Positions 1 through 7,129 of a stretch of 39,347 bases of DNA are shown here, piece after piece. The position numbers and the translations under genes were made by a program. The notes beneath the pieces are model-generated. The model was not told the DNA's origin. It did no database searches and was given only the letters and a program-made list of their open reading frames with translations. Position 1 is the first letter of the stretch, and the number at the start of each line of letters is the position of its first letter. Source of the DNA: Alphaproteobacteria bacterium. GTDB taxonomy: Bacteria > Pseudomonadota > Alphaproteobacteria > UBA6615. The stretch spans positions 1 to 39,347 of the forward strand of contig JAALLF010000024.1 in NCBI GenBank assembly GCA_011087645.1, given 5' to 3'.

Positions 1-55
1 GAATCCCCAGCAGAACGATTTAACGCTTGTGTTGCATCGATCGGTTGAGGTGACC
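1..55 (+). mobile_element. Right end of an IS30-like insertion sequence (partial)
   Basis: Frame 1 from base 1 reads as a transposase C-terminus, ESPAERFNACVASIG, with stop TGA at 43-45. This resembles the PAERF..CVAS-G ending I recall for IS30-family transposases; the assignment is from memory. Bases 11-55 recur exactly, inverted, at 39303-39347. The two copies diverge immediately after 55, so 55/56 is the probable element boundary and the last codons overlap the terminal inverted repeat. The rest of the element lies outside the window. Confidence 0.55.
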
Positions 56-73
56 TGTGTAAACCTGCCGTGA

Positions 74-91
74 GTGGTCATGGGTGACCAC
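74..91. terminator. Short hairpin downstream of the cupin genes
   Basis: A perfect 7-bp stem (GTGGTCA at 74-80, TGACCAC at 85-91) with loop TGGG lies just beyond the stop codon of the minus-strand cupin gene. There is no T-tract on either strand, so it is a weak terminator candidate. It could also be an operator. Confidence 0.3.
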
Positions 92-97
92 GGCGGG

Positions 98-622
98 TCA
101 GGTCTCTTGGATATTGCCGTCCTCGTCGAGCGTGAAACCGGCATCTTGTGCACGTCGGATGACATCATCGTGCCAGTCGACGCGGCTGGGTTTGGTGCCG
201 CCGAGAATGGTCAGATGCCAGGCATCGCTATCGCCAGCGTTACGAATTGCGCGCATTTCGCCAATCGGTACCGATATCACATCAAACGGCTCGAGAAAGG
301 TTTCGTATTCGCCTTCATCGCCCCATGTGACCGACCATCGTCCCGTCATTGCGATGAAGACTTCGACATGATCATGGGAATGCAGCGACGGACCCTTGCC
401 TGGAGCGGCCTTCATATAGGTGAGATTGAAATCCTGCGCGAAGTCAATCGCCGGCTTGGCATCGGGGTTCTCGGCGACACCGGTACCAATGACATTGTAG
501 TTGAGCCGTTCATGGCCGGGCAGCATAGAATCGAGGAAAAACCGGGGATCAGTCTTTAGGTCGTCAAAGCGCGCGATCCGCTCGCCTTCCATGCGCTCGA
601 CGTCCCATTTGGATTTGGTCAT
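98..622 (-). CDS. Cupin-domain protein, paralog 1
   Basis: A 174-residue single-domain cupin, probably cytoplasmic, with no signal peptide. Cupin motif 1 is visible as H81-x-H83-x3-E87 with G94, followed by WGDEGE at 100-105. Motif 2 is represented by P119-x-G121, but the expected His is replaced (region MRAIRN). His/Glu residues of this kind usually bind a divalent metal in cupin enzymes or sensors. The substrate is unknown. It is a tandem paralog of the gene at 670-1203: the HxHxxxE residues fall at identical positions and both end in LDEDGN plus a short tail. The start is supported by TGGAGGACACC before the ATG. The pair is separated by 47 bp and probably co-transcribed. It could be an isomerase, dioxygenase or sugar-binding protein; the sequence does not decide. 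Confidence 0.85.
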   Translation of the reverse strand: MTKSKWDVERMEGERIARFDDLKTDPRFFLDSMLPGHERLNYNVIGTGVAENPDAKPAIDFAQDFNLTYMKAAPGKGPSLHSHDHVEVFIAMTGRWSVTWGDEGEYETFLEPFDVISVPIGEMRAIRNAGDSDAWHLTILGGTKPSRVDWHDDVIRRAQDAGFTLDEDGNIQET

Positions 623-669
623 GGTGTCCTCCAGGGGGCCGTTGGTTTGAATGGGTGACGGCGGGCGGG

Positions 670-1203
670 CTATTCAGCCGGCTCGACCACTAAATTGCCG
701 TCTTCGTCCAGCCGTAATCCAGTCTCGCCAGCTCGGTCGAGCACCGACTGGGCCCACTCGACCTTGCCATTGTCGTCACCGCCGACCACAGCGACCATGT
801 GCGCATATTCGTCACCATCGTTGCGGAAACCCCGCATCACGCCGGGAGGAACGGAGAAACAGTCGAGAGGGCCAACTTGAATTTCATTCTCACCTTCATC
901 GCCCCAATAAATTGTCCACTGCCCGGAAAACGGTATGAACACTTCTACGGTCACGTGATTATGTAAGGCGGCGCCGCAACCCGGCTCGGCGCCCACATAG
1001 GCAATATTGAAGCCATGACTATCGGTAATCGAAGGACGAGTCGAAGGGTCCTCCGATACACCGGGACCGATCACACTGAATAAATCGCGGGCGTGCTCAG
1101 GCAGTCGGGTGTCGACGAACATCATGGGATTGGGCTTAGAATTGCCAAAACGAGCCACTCGCTCGCGCTCCATCTCTTCAACCGAAATTTCTAAATTTGC
1201 CAT
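670..1203 (-). CDS. Cupin-domain protein, paralog 2
   Basis: A 177-residue cupin-fold protein and upstream partner of the cupin at 98-622. Metal-ligand motif 1 is H81-x-H83-x3-E87, followed by WGDEGE at 100-105. Motif 2 carries P119-P120-G121. The two paralogs share the N-terminal pattern (ME-ER-ARF), the central cupin and the C-terminal LDEDGN, but differ at many other positions, so this is an old duplication rather than a recent one. The start is chosen from AAGGGGAATGATCG before the ATG. It lies 177 bp downstream of the TRAP gene terminator, so it probably has its own promoter. Product specificity cannot be assigned. The tandem arrangement suggests a heterodimer or two related substrates (inference). 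Confidence 0.85.
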   Translation of the reverse strand: MANLEISVEEMERERVARFGNSKPNPMMFVDTRLPEHARDLFSVIGPGVSEDPSTRPSITDSHGFNIAYVGAEPGCGAALHNHVTVEVFIPFSGQWTIYWGDEGENEIQVGPLDCFSVPPGVMRGFRNDGDEYAHMVAVVGGDDNGKVEWAQSVLDRAGETGLRLDEDGNLVVEPAE

Positions 1204-1379
1204 CGATCATTCCCCTTGTTGGAAACGGCGTTTCGGCGCTGGTGGGCTGTTATGTGAGTACGTGTTGTCGCCCATATTTGGTCGTATTCTACGCCAAGCT
1301 CCGCCAATTCCCAATTGGCTCCCCCGAACGATCCATATCGCGCCGGGCATCGTGCCACCTTCGCGAAATCCGAATAGTG

Positions 1380-1406
1380 AAAAAAGGGCAGCCGAAAGGC
1401 TGCCCT
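1380..1406 (-). terminator. Intrinsic terminator of the TRAP binding-protein gene
   Basis: A 9-bp perfect stem (AGGGCAGCC at 1385-1393, GGCTGCCCT at 1398-1406) has a stable GAAA/TTTC tetraloop. On the minus strand it is followed by six T residues. It lies 30 bp past the TRAP gene stop and separates that gene from the cupins. Confidence 0.85.
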
Positions 1407-1435
1407 AGATTCTCGCAAGTTCTGAAGAATTCCGA

Positions 1436-2506
1436 CTACTTGATCGTATAGTCGTAGGCCGGCTTCGCACCGTTTTGCTTCGCCAGTTCAATCAACCTTT
1501 TGAACGTGGCGCGACCCTCGAAGCCCTGATCTTCGTATTCCTGGGCTTTTTGATTGACCCATGGCTCGATTGCGCGAGCCATCTTGCGGCGCTCCTCATC
1601 GCCGAGATCGCGCACGGTTACCCCTTGATCGCTGAGACTCTTGAGCGCGGCATTAAATTTCCTTGATGATTCCTGCTCAACAGCGTTGGAATAAACCGTC
1701 ACTTCTTCTCGGATAATTTTCTTCACAGAGTCGGGGATCTTAGCCCAGGTGTCGTTGTTGACGCTGAGCGGATAAATCAGGGTCGAGCCCCATCCCATCG
1801 TCGTATAGTACTTGGCCGGCTCACCCAATTTGAAGCCGAAATACGGCGCTGGAAAAATGACAAGACCTTTATAGACGCCCGATTGCAGGGCGTTATAGGC
1901 CTCGTTCAAGTTAGTCTGGACCTTGGCGGCGCCGGCAAAATCGAGCCACGGCAAATTAGGACCCGCCGCGCCGATTTTCACATTCTTAAGCTCTTCCATT
2001 TTGGTCCAAGGAAAACTGGTGCCGAGACCATAATCGTCGAACGCACCGCCACCGAGATAGGTCTGGTTGTAGCGCTCGAAAACCTCATAGAAATAGTCGA
2101 ACTCTTTCTGAACCTGCCGGGTTGTCGGCCCCATGATCTTGGGGTCGCCCGAGAGAAAGGGCACAAAATAGTTCAAGTTGTGCGCAAACAGTTTAGTGGG
2201 CTCAAAGGCCGACGGTATGGAACCGAAATCGACCAATCCCTTTTGGGTCGATTCGAGCACTTCAAAAAGGTTGGCGATCGTTCCGCCATAGCCCTCAATG
2301 AACCGCACTGTGTGTTCGGTTTCCGCAGCAACGCGTTTTGTAATGTTCGGTACGAAGGTTTTTTGCAGTTGGTTGACGGTCGCCAATGGCGGTGCCGGGT
2401 GGCCAGCTGCGATACGAAACGTGAAATTCTCCGCACTTACCGGTGCCGAAGCAATCGCCCCCAGCGCGAAACATACCCCTATCATTCGTGTTAATCGAAG
2501 TGACAT
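1436..2506 (-). CDS. TRAP transporter solute-binding protein (DctP family)
   Basis: A 356-residue periplasmic binding protein of the tripartite ATP-independent periplasmic (TRAP) type. These capture an organic acid or similar solute for a DctQ/DctM membrane pair. A signal peptide covers about residues 1-25 (hydrophobic core VCFALGAIAS, cleavage after VSA). The body contains the usual DctP landmarks: an EGYGGTIAN-like early segment, GLVDFGSIPSAF, the hinge region around LKNVKIGAAG, and ALQSGVYKGLVIFPAPY, where TRAP proteins choose ligand. The start is supported by GGGGAGAA eight bases upstream. No dctQ or dctM gene is present nearby and an intrinsic terminator follows, so it is an orphan receptor here. 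The ligand is unknown. Confidence 0.9.
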   Translation of the reverse strand: MSLRLTRMIGVCFALGAIASAPVSAENFTFRIAAGHPAPPLATVNQLQKTFVPNITKRVAAETEHTVRFIEGYGGTIANLFEVLESTQKGLVDFGSIPSAFEPTKLFAHNLNYFVPFLSGDPKIMGPTTRQVQKEFDYFYEVFERYNQTYLGGGAFDDYGLGTSFPWTKMEELKNVKIGAAGPNLPWLDFAGAAKVQTNLNEAYNALQSGVYKGLVIFPAPYFGFKLGEPAKYYTTMGWGSTLIYPLSVNNDTWAKIPDSVKKIIREEVTVYSNAVEQESSRKFNAALKSLSDQGVTVRDLGDEERRKMARAIEPWVNQKAQEYEDQGFEGRATFKRLIELAKQNGAKPAYDYTIK

Positions 2507-2919
2507 CTTACTGTTCTCCCCATTCAGTTTAGTTGAAGGTTCTCGGTGTTACCGAACACCATTGAACATAAACGTCCTCCCCATGAGTAAATCCCATTAA
2601 GCCGGTTGCCACAACCGGCACCGGACAGTTTAGTCGCGTCACAGCACGCGGTATATTAGTTTGTTCTGAAGTGCCACTTATGGCAAACAACCGACATTGG
2701 TAGCGATGACCAATTACGGCCAGTATCCCCGACACGAGACATCGAATATCTAAGATTAGGGCGGTCCATTTCTCGCATTCGTACATGCTCAAAACAGCAG
2801 TAACACGAAAAAGGCCGGTCCCTACCTGGGACCGACCTTTCCGCATCTTCCGGCCTACCTGACCGGTTGGCCTACCTGGCCAGAATTCCGTTCAAACGAT
2901 TTGGCTGCCTGCCGATTGC
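2507..2919. other. 413-bp intergenic region between flgH and the TRAP gene
   Basis: The region holds the flg-operon terminator (2806-2840) and presumably the promoter and leader of the TRAP gene. It is lower in GC than its neighbours. A 105-codon minus-strand reading frame at 2529-2846 runs through the terminator hairpin and shows no family signature or local GC3 bias, so I do not call it a gene. Confidence 0.6.
2806..2840 (-). terminator. Intrinsic terminator of the flgFGAH operon
   Basis: A 12-bp stem (AAGGCCGGTCCC at 2811-2822; GGGACCGACCTT at 2828-2839, with one non-Watson-Crick pair) has loop TACCT. It ends in a short T-tract on the minus strand, about 80 bp after the flgH stop. Confidence 0.8.
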
Positions 2920-3675
2920 TTAGAACGGAAATAGGATATCGAGTACCTGCTGGCCGTAACGAGGCTGCTGCAGGTCCGAAATTTGTCCGCGTCCGCCGTA
3001 CGAAATACGGGCTTCAGCGATTTTTTCGTAGACGATGGCGTTGGTCGACGAAATGTCTTCCGGCCGGATGATGCCGGCGATCTGCAATTCACGCGCCTCG
3101 AAGTTGACGCGGAATTCCTGCCTGCCATGGATCACCAGATTGCCGTTGGGCAACACTTGGCTGACAACCGCGGCGATCTTCAACTCGATCTGCTCGTCGC
3201 GGGAGATCTGGCCATTGCCGTTCGACGCGGAATCCGAATTCAAGTCCAGTAGGTTTGCCGGGTTGATCGCTTCTGGCAAAACCGTTCCGAGACTTCCCTC
3301 ATATCCGAGTAGGCGGTTGAGGGAGGCGCCCTCTTCGGCGCTGCGGGCCCGTGTGGTCGCATTGTTGATGGTCGCCTGATCGTCGATGTCGACAACCACG
3401 GTCAGAATGTCGCCGACATCGGCCGCCCGTTGATCCTTGAAGAAGGCCCGCGCGCCGGTGCGCCACAGCGAGTTGGCGTTGCGCTCGACCGGCTTGGGCG
3501 CCGGCATGGGCATCGACACGGGACGGTAATTCGCCTGCAGCGTCGGGTTCTGGATGGTCGTTAAGGGCGGCTCGGCGCCGACACTGGACAAGCGGGTGAG
3601 GGCGTTACAGCCGCTGAGCGCGAGGGCGAGCGCGATGATCACCGGCACGCGCAGCGAGGTGCGGTTTAGGCTCAT
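2920..3675 (-). CDS. flgH: Flagellar L-ring protein FlgH
   Basis: A 251-residue outer-membrane lipoprotein forming the L-ring, the bushing through which the rod passes. A lipoprotein signal is clear: a hydrophobic stretch then the lipobox LSGC with Cys23. After a Pro-rich linker come family landmarks: NSLWR near 70, a GDILTVVV segment, DEQIELKIAAVVSQVLPNG, and the FlgH ending of Arg-Tyr-Gly-Gln-Gln, then ILFPF. The length is normal for the family. Its ATG overlaps the flgA stop in ATGA, so it is the translationally coupled last gene of flgF-flgG-flgA-flgH. The P-ring gene flgI does not follow and must lie elsewhere. Confidence 0.97.
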   Translation of the reverse strand: MSLNRTSLRVPVIIALALALSGCNALTRLSSVGAEPPLTTIQNPTLQANYRPVSMPMPAPKPVERNANSLWRTGARAFFKDQRAADVGDILTVVVDIDDQATINNATTRARSAEEGASLNRLLGYEGSLGTVLPEAINPANLLDLNSDSASNGNGQISRDEQIELKIAAVVSQVLPNGNLVIHGRQEFRVNFEARELQIAGIIRPEDISSTNAIVYEKIAEARISYGGRGQISDLQQPRYGQQVLDILFPF

Positions 3676-4691
3676 TGTACGTTTCCTTCTGACGAGGCGA
3701 GTTGGCGAAGCGTCGCCACTTCGACGCGATTGGGGCCGAGGATTTTGGCGTCGACATTGGTGTTGGTCTGGGTGTTGCGGACGGTGATGAAGTCGCCGGT
3801 CGAGCCGGCTTCCAGGGCGCGCCCACTGGCGGTCAGCACCATCGAGGAGGTGCGGAAGATCATCGTGACCAGCATCCCCTTCGACACGGTAACCGGCGCG
3901 CGCAGATCTGAGCGTTGCACCATCTTATTGGCGCTCAGGGGCCGCTTCGGCTCCAGGCTCAAGAACTCGTTGGCATCCGTCACCGTATCGTTGCGCACGG
4001 TGTTAGCGCGCACGCGCTTCCATTTAATGTCGCCCTCGCGGATCGGATTGCCGGGGCGCAGGGCGCGGGCCGGCACCGGCACTTCGACGACTGAGAACAT
4101 CTGGCCCACGACGGTGATGCGGCGGGCTTGCGGATCGCCGGCGGGCACCGCGATGATGGCCGAAAACTGTCCGCGGCGCGATGCGGCGGCCAAATGAACC
4201 ACCTCGATCGTCGGCGGCAAGGCGCTATCGATATGCACCAAAAGATTTCGGTTCGAGAGCTCAAGGTCGATGGCGCCGGCATTGCCACGCGCTTCGATTT
4301 CGTTGCGCAGCGCCGAGACGATGTCTTCGGCGTTAATAACCGTGCTGGCCCGTTCGACGACGACGCGGTCGAGGCGCGTTGTTGGGCGCCAATCCAGGCG
4401 GTGGCGCTGGGCGACGCGTGATAGCCACTTGGCATCGAAGACGGCGCGCCGTCCCGGTTGCGGGGCGTAGGCGACGATGGTCTCGCCGCTGACACCGCTA
4501 CGCGGGGTCTCGAAGCCGTCGAATATATCGCCGAGATGGATCGAACCGCCGTTGATGGTCACGTGATTGCGCAAAGTCAGCGGCGCGTCGAGGGTGGCAT
4601 CGGCCGACACTGTCGACAGGCCCAGCATGACGGCGAAGAACGCCGCCAGCGCGAACCGGGTCAGCAGGGTGAGGCTTTTAAAGGCGTTCAT
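3672..4691 (-). CDS. flgA: Flagellar P-ring assembly chaperone FlgA
   Basis: A 339-residue periplasmic chaperone that assists FlgI in building the P-ring. A signal peptide covers about residues 1-30 (hydrophobic core FALAAFFAVMLGLS, cleavage near VSA). A non-conserved middle precedes the C-terminal SAF/FlgA domain, recognised by VPVPARALRPGNPIREGDI, RPLSANKMVQRSDL, and a final segment ending in the KILGPNRVEV pattern. I chose the ATG at 4691, preceded by GGGAGG. A longer in-frame ATG at 4736 would run into flgG and lacks a ribosome site. It overlaps flgH by 4 bp and follows flgG by 10 bp. Confidence 0.95.
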   Translation of the reverse strand: MNAFKSLTLLTRFALAAFFAVMLGLSTVSADATLDAPLTLRNHVTINGGSIHLGDIFDGFETPRSGVSGETIVAYAPQPGRRAVFDAKWLSRVAQRHRLDWRPTTRLDRVVVERASTVINAEDIVSALRNEIEARGNAGAIDLELSNRNLLVHIDSALPPTIEVVHLAAASRRGQFSAIIAVPAGDPQARRITVVGQMFSVVEVPVPARALRPGNPIREGDIKWKRVRANTVRNDTVTDANEFLSLEPKRPLSANKMVQRSDLRAPVTVSKGMLVTMIFRTSSMVLTASGRALEAGSTGDFITVRNTQTNTNVDAKILGPNRVEVATLRQLASSEGNVQ

Positions 4692-4701
4692 CAAAACCTC
4701 C

Positions 4702-5487
4702 CTACCGCAACCGGTTGATGGTGCTGAGCATCTCATCGGATGTCTGGATCACCTTCGAGTTCATCTCGTAGGCCCGCTGGGCGGTGATGAGGTTGGTGAT
4801 CTCGGTCACCGTGTTGACGTTCGATGTTTCGACAAAACCCTGCTCGATCACACCCAGACCGGTGGCGCCCGGTGTGCCGGTCGTGGCGGCGCCGGAGGCG
4901 GTGGTCTCGAGGAATAGATTATCGCCCTGTGGGTCGAGGCCGGCGGGGTTGGGGAAGTTGGCAAGCGTGAGCTGGCCGACAATCGATTCAGCGACGGTAT
5001 TGGGAAGCTGCACCGAGACCTGGCCGCTGGCGTTGATAGTCACCTGTAGCGCGTCTGCCGGCACGGTAATCGCGGGATCTACCGTGTAGCCGTCGACGGT
5101 GACAATTTCACCGGTCGGGCTCAGTTGGAACGAGCCGGCTCGGGTATAGGCCGTGTCCCCGGTGGGCAGCGTCACTTGGAAATAACCGGCGCCGCTAATC
5201 GCCATATCGAGCGGGTTGCTGGTGGATTGCAGATTGCCTTGCTCGGCGATGTTATAGACCGCCGCGGCTTTCACCCCGAGGCCGATTTGAACGCCGGCGG
5301 GCACCACGGTGCCGCTGTCCGACGAGGTCGAGCCGACGCGTTCGACGGTCTGGTAGAGCAGATCCTGGAATTCCGCGCGCTGGCGCTTAAAGCCGGTTGT
5401 GTTCATGTTGGCGATGTTGTTGGAGATAACCTCAACATTGAGTTGCTGGGCCAACATGCCGGTCGCGGCGATGCTTAAAGATCTCAT
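4702..5487 (-). CDS. flgG: Flagellar distal rod protein FlgG
   Basis: A 261-residue rod protein (the normal size) exported by the flagellar type III system and assembled as the distal rod crossing the P- and L-rings. It starts with the rod/hook N-terminal helix MRSLSIAATGMLAQQ, then VISNNIANMNTTGFKR. It ends with the matching C-terminal coiled helix (VTEITNLITAQRAYEMNSK, then a VIQTSDEML-type segment). The hypervariable core between carries the FlgE/F/G-type beta domain (SNPLDMAISGAGYFQV). The start at 5487 follows AGGAGGAATAAA; a longer frame from 5544 has no such site. It is the second gene of the operon, 16 bp after flgF. Confidence 0.97.
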   Translation of the reverse strand: MRSLSIAATGMLAQQLNVEVISNNIANMNTTGFKRQRAEFQDLLYQTVERVGSTSSDSGTVVPAGVQIGLGVKAAAVYNIAEQGNLQSTSNPLDMAISGAGYFQVTLPTGDTAYTRAGSFQLSPTGEIVTVDGYTVDPAITVPADALQVTINASGQVSVQLPNTVAESIVGQLTLANFPNPAGLDPQGDNLFLETTASGAATTGTPGATGLGVIEQGFVETSNVNTVTEITNLITAQRAYEMNSKVIQTSDEMLSTINRLR

Positions 5488-5503
5488 TTTATTCCTCCTG
5501 GGC

Positions 5504-6226
5504 TCACACGATTTGGGTGAGTGTTTCGATGGCCTGCTGCTCACGTTCCTCTTCGGTCGTGATCAGTTGTTGAGCGGCCTGATAGCTGCGCAGAAGCTGG
5601 ATCATGCGCGAAATTTCAGTCACGGAAATGACGTTGGAACCTTCGAGCATGCCTTGAACGACGGCGGAGTCGGCGGCTTCGAGCGGTTCCTGTTCGGACG
5701 ACATCAGGCTGTTGCCGAGATTTAACAGCTCTTGTTCGTCGGCGAATTCAACGAGGCGGAAGCGGCCGATCACACCGTTTTCGGTACTGATCGTGCCATC
5801 TTGCGTAACGTCGATTTGGGATTCGCCCGGTGCGATTACGATGGGGTCGTTACTATCGTTGAGCACCACAGCGCCGGCGCTGGTGATGAGTTGTCCGGAA
5901 GAGTCGAGCCGGAAGGCGCCATTGCGCGTATAGGCAATGCCCTCTTCGTTCTCGACGACAAAGTAGCCCCTGCCTTCGATGCTGATATCCAGCGGGTTCC
6001 CGGTGAAGTTCACCGGGCCGGGGTTGAGGTTTCTCACCGTGCCCTTATCGACGACATAGGCAATTTGCTCGCCGGTCTCGTCGACCGAGACCAGAAATTC
6101 CGCGAAAATCGGATGGCTGCTCTGGAACCCGGGGGTGGTCACATTGGCGATGTTGTTCGCCGTAATGTCTAACTGATTAGAAAGCGCCAACTGATAAGAC
6201 AGCGCGACTTCGCCTGTAGTGGTCAT
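5504..6226 (-). CDS. flgF: Flagellar proximal rod protein FlgF
   Basis: A 240-residue proximal rod subunit exported by the flagellar type III apparatus. Landmarks are the N-terminal helix with ITANNIANVTTPGFQ, the NPLDISIEGRGYFVV beta-domain motif shared with FlgG, and a C-terminal helix SNVISVTEISRMIQLLRSYQ. The start at 6226 is preceded by CCAGGAATACAAA. An upstream in-frame ATG at 6283 would begin within the sigma-54 promoter region and is not used. It is the first gene of flgF-flgG-flgA-flgH and has a sigma-54-type promoter 37 bp upstream, so its expression is probably checkpoint-controlled with other mid-to-late flagellar genes. Confidence 0.96.
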   Translation of the reverse strand: MTTTGEVALSYQLALSNQLDITANNIANVTTPGFQSSHPIFAEFLVSVDETGEQIAYVVDKGTVRNLNPGPVNFTGNPLDISIEGRGYFVVENEEGIAYTRNGAFRLDSSGQLITSAGAVVLNDSNDPIVIAPGESQIDVTQDGTISTENGVIGRFRLVEFADEQELLNLGNSLMSSEQEPLEAADSAVVQGMLEGSNVISVTEISRMIQLLRSYQAAQQLITTEEEREQQAIETLTQIV

Positions 6227-6529
6227 TTTGTATTCCTGGTGCGGATCATCACGCCCCTCACTAAGCAGGTGCCGTGCCAACATATATTTTCTAATTAATT
6301 CAAATACTTAGAAAATTCTATCCGGCCCCGACGGGCATCAGAAGTGCCGGTTAGGCAGTGATTGCCGGGCAAGGGCTGCCTTGCGGAAGGCCAAAATTCG
6401 CGGTCGCCACCGCCGCCTTACAGGGGCGATGTGGGTGGCGATTTAACTTTTGTTAACCAGGTTCGGCCTAGTATTTCCGCGAATTTCGCCATCGCGCTTG
6501 CGGTCGCGCGGTCACTTGGAAGCAGCGAC
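6227..6529. promoter_or_regulatory. Divergent regulatory region between flgF and fliL
   Basis: This 303-bp region separates the two divergent flagellar operons. It contains the sigma-54 site for flgF (6263-6280), followed leftward on the plus strand by an AT-rich block (about 6281-6320) that could be an activator or IHF target. I found no GG-N10-GC element pointing toward fliL, so that operon probably uses another sigma factor. An in-frame ATG at 6362 exists upstream of fliL, but the intervening codons are not protein-like. Confidence 0.55.
6263..6280 (-). promoter_or_regulatory. Sigma-54 (-24/-12) promoter for flgFGAH
   Basis: The minus strand reads TTGGCACGGCACCTGCTT. The GG and GC dinucleotides are spaced by exactly 10 bases and the -24 block TTGGCACG matches the RpoN consensus in full. 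The -12 block is CTGC instead of TTGC. The predicted start lies near 6253, leaving a leader of about 27 nt with the flgF ribosome site. An enhancer-binding protein (FlbD/FleQ type) would be required, but no such gene is in the window. Confidence 0.75.
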
Positions 6530-7111
6530 ATGACAGACGAAACCAATACTGACGAACCCGATGAAGAACTCGAGGGCGCCGAAGACGGCGAAGAGTTAGA
6601 AGAAGGCGGCAAAAAGAAGGGCGGCAAAAAGAAGCTGCTGATGATTGTGCTGCCGATTCTGTTACTCGGGGGCGGTGGCGCCGGCGTATTTCTCTCCGGC
6701 CTCGCGGATGGTCTGCTCGGTAAAGAGGAGCCCGTTGAGGTCGCGGACGGCCATGGCGCGCCGGCCGCCGGCGAGGTCGACGCCCATGGCGGTGGTGAGG
6801 AACACGGCACAGTCTATTTCGAACTGCCGCAGATGTTGGTCAATCTGAGCACGTCGGGACGGCGTACCAACTTTCTGAAGATCGTTGTTTCGTTGGAGCT
6901 GACCAGCGAGGCCGATAAAGCCACCCTGGAATCGGCCTTGCCACGAATCATCGATAATTTTCAAGTTTATCTGCGCGAGCTTCGCGTCGAGGACCTGCGA
7001 GGCTCCGCCGGCCTGTATCGGCTGCGCGAGGAACTGTTGTTTCGGGTTAACGCGGCGGCCAGCCCGGCGCGGGTCACCGATGTCTTATTCAAAGAAATGC
7101 TAGTCCAGTAA
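6530..7111 (+). CDS. fliL: Flagellar basal-body stator-associated protein FliL
   Basis: A 193-residue single-pass inner-membrane protein that associates with the stator and supports motor output. It has a very acidic N-terminus (about 1-26, many Glu/Asp), a Lys/Gly-rich patch GGKKKGGKKK, one transmembrane helix at about 36-58, and a Gly/His-rich linker. A periplasmic FliL domain follows from about 94 (YFELPQMLVNLS to the C-terminal EMLVQ). I chose the ATG at 6530. The longer frame beginning at 6362 adds 56 residues without family resemblance. It is the first gene of the motor operon, 18 bp before fliM. Confidence 0.93.
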   Translation: MTDETNTDEPDEELEGAEDGEELEEGGKKKGGKKKLLMIVLPILLLGGGGAGVFLSGLADGLLGKEEPVEVADGHGAPAAGEVDAHGGGEEHGTVYFELPQMLVNLSTSGRRTNFLKIVVSLELTSEADKATLESALPRIIDNFQVYLRELRVEDLRGSAGLYRLREELLFRVNAAASPARVTDVLFKEMLVQ

Positions 7112-7129
7112 AGTACGGAGCGCTCATCT

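Noticed and set aside
1191..1418. 75-codon minus-strand frame between the cupin and TRAP genes
   Set aside because: It covers the TRAP terminator and overlaps the cupin start, with no protein features.
2529..2846. 105-codon minus-strand reading frame in the TRAP/flgH gap
   Set aside because: It runs through the operon terminator hairpin, has no ribosome site or family motif, and lacks the codon bias of neighbouring genes.
6362..6529. Extended FliL start at 6362
   Set aside because: The extra 56 residues do not resemble FliL and the segment lies in the divergent promoter region.
6418..6810. Minus-strand Ser/Pro-rich 130-codon frame opposite fliL
   Set aside because: It is the mirror of the Glu/Lys-rich FliL N-terminus; the low complexity comes from the antisense of acidic codons.
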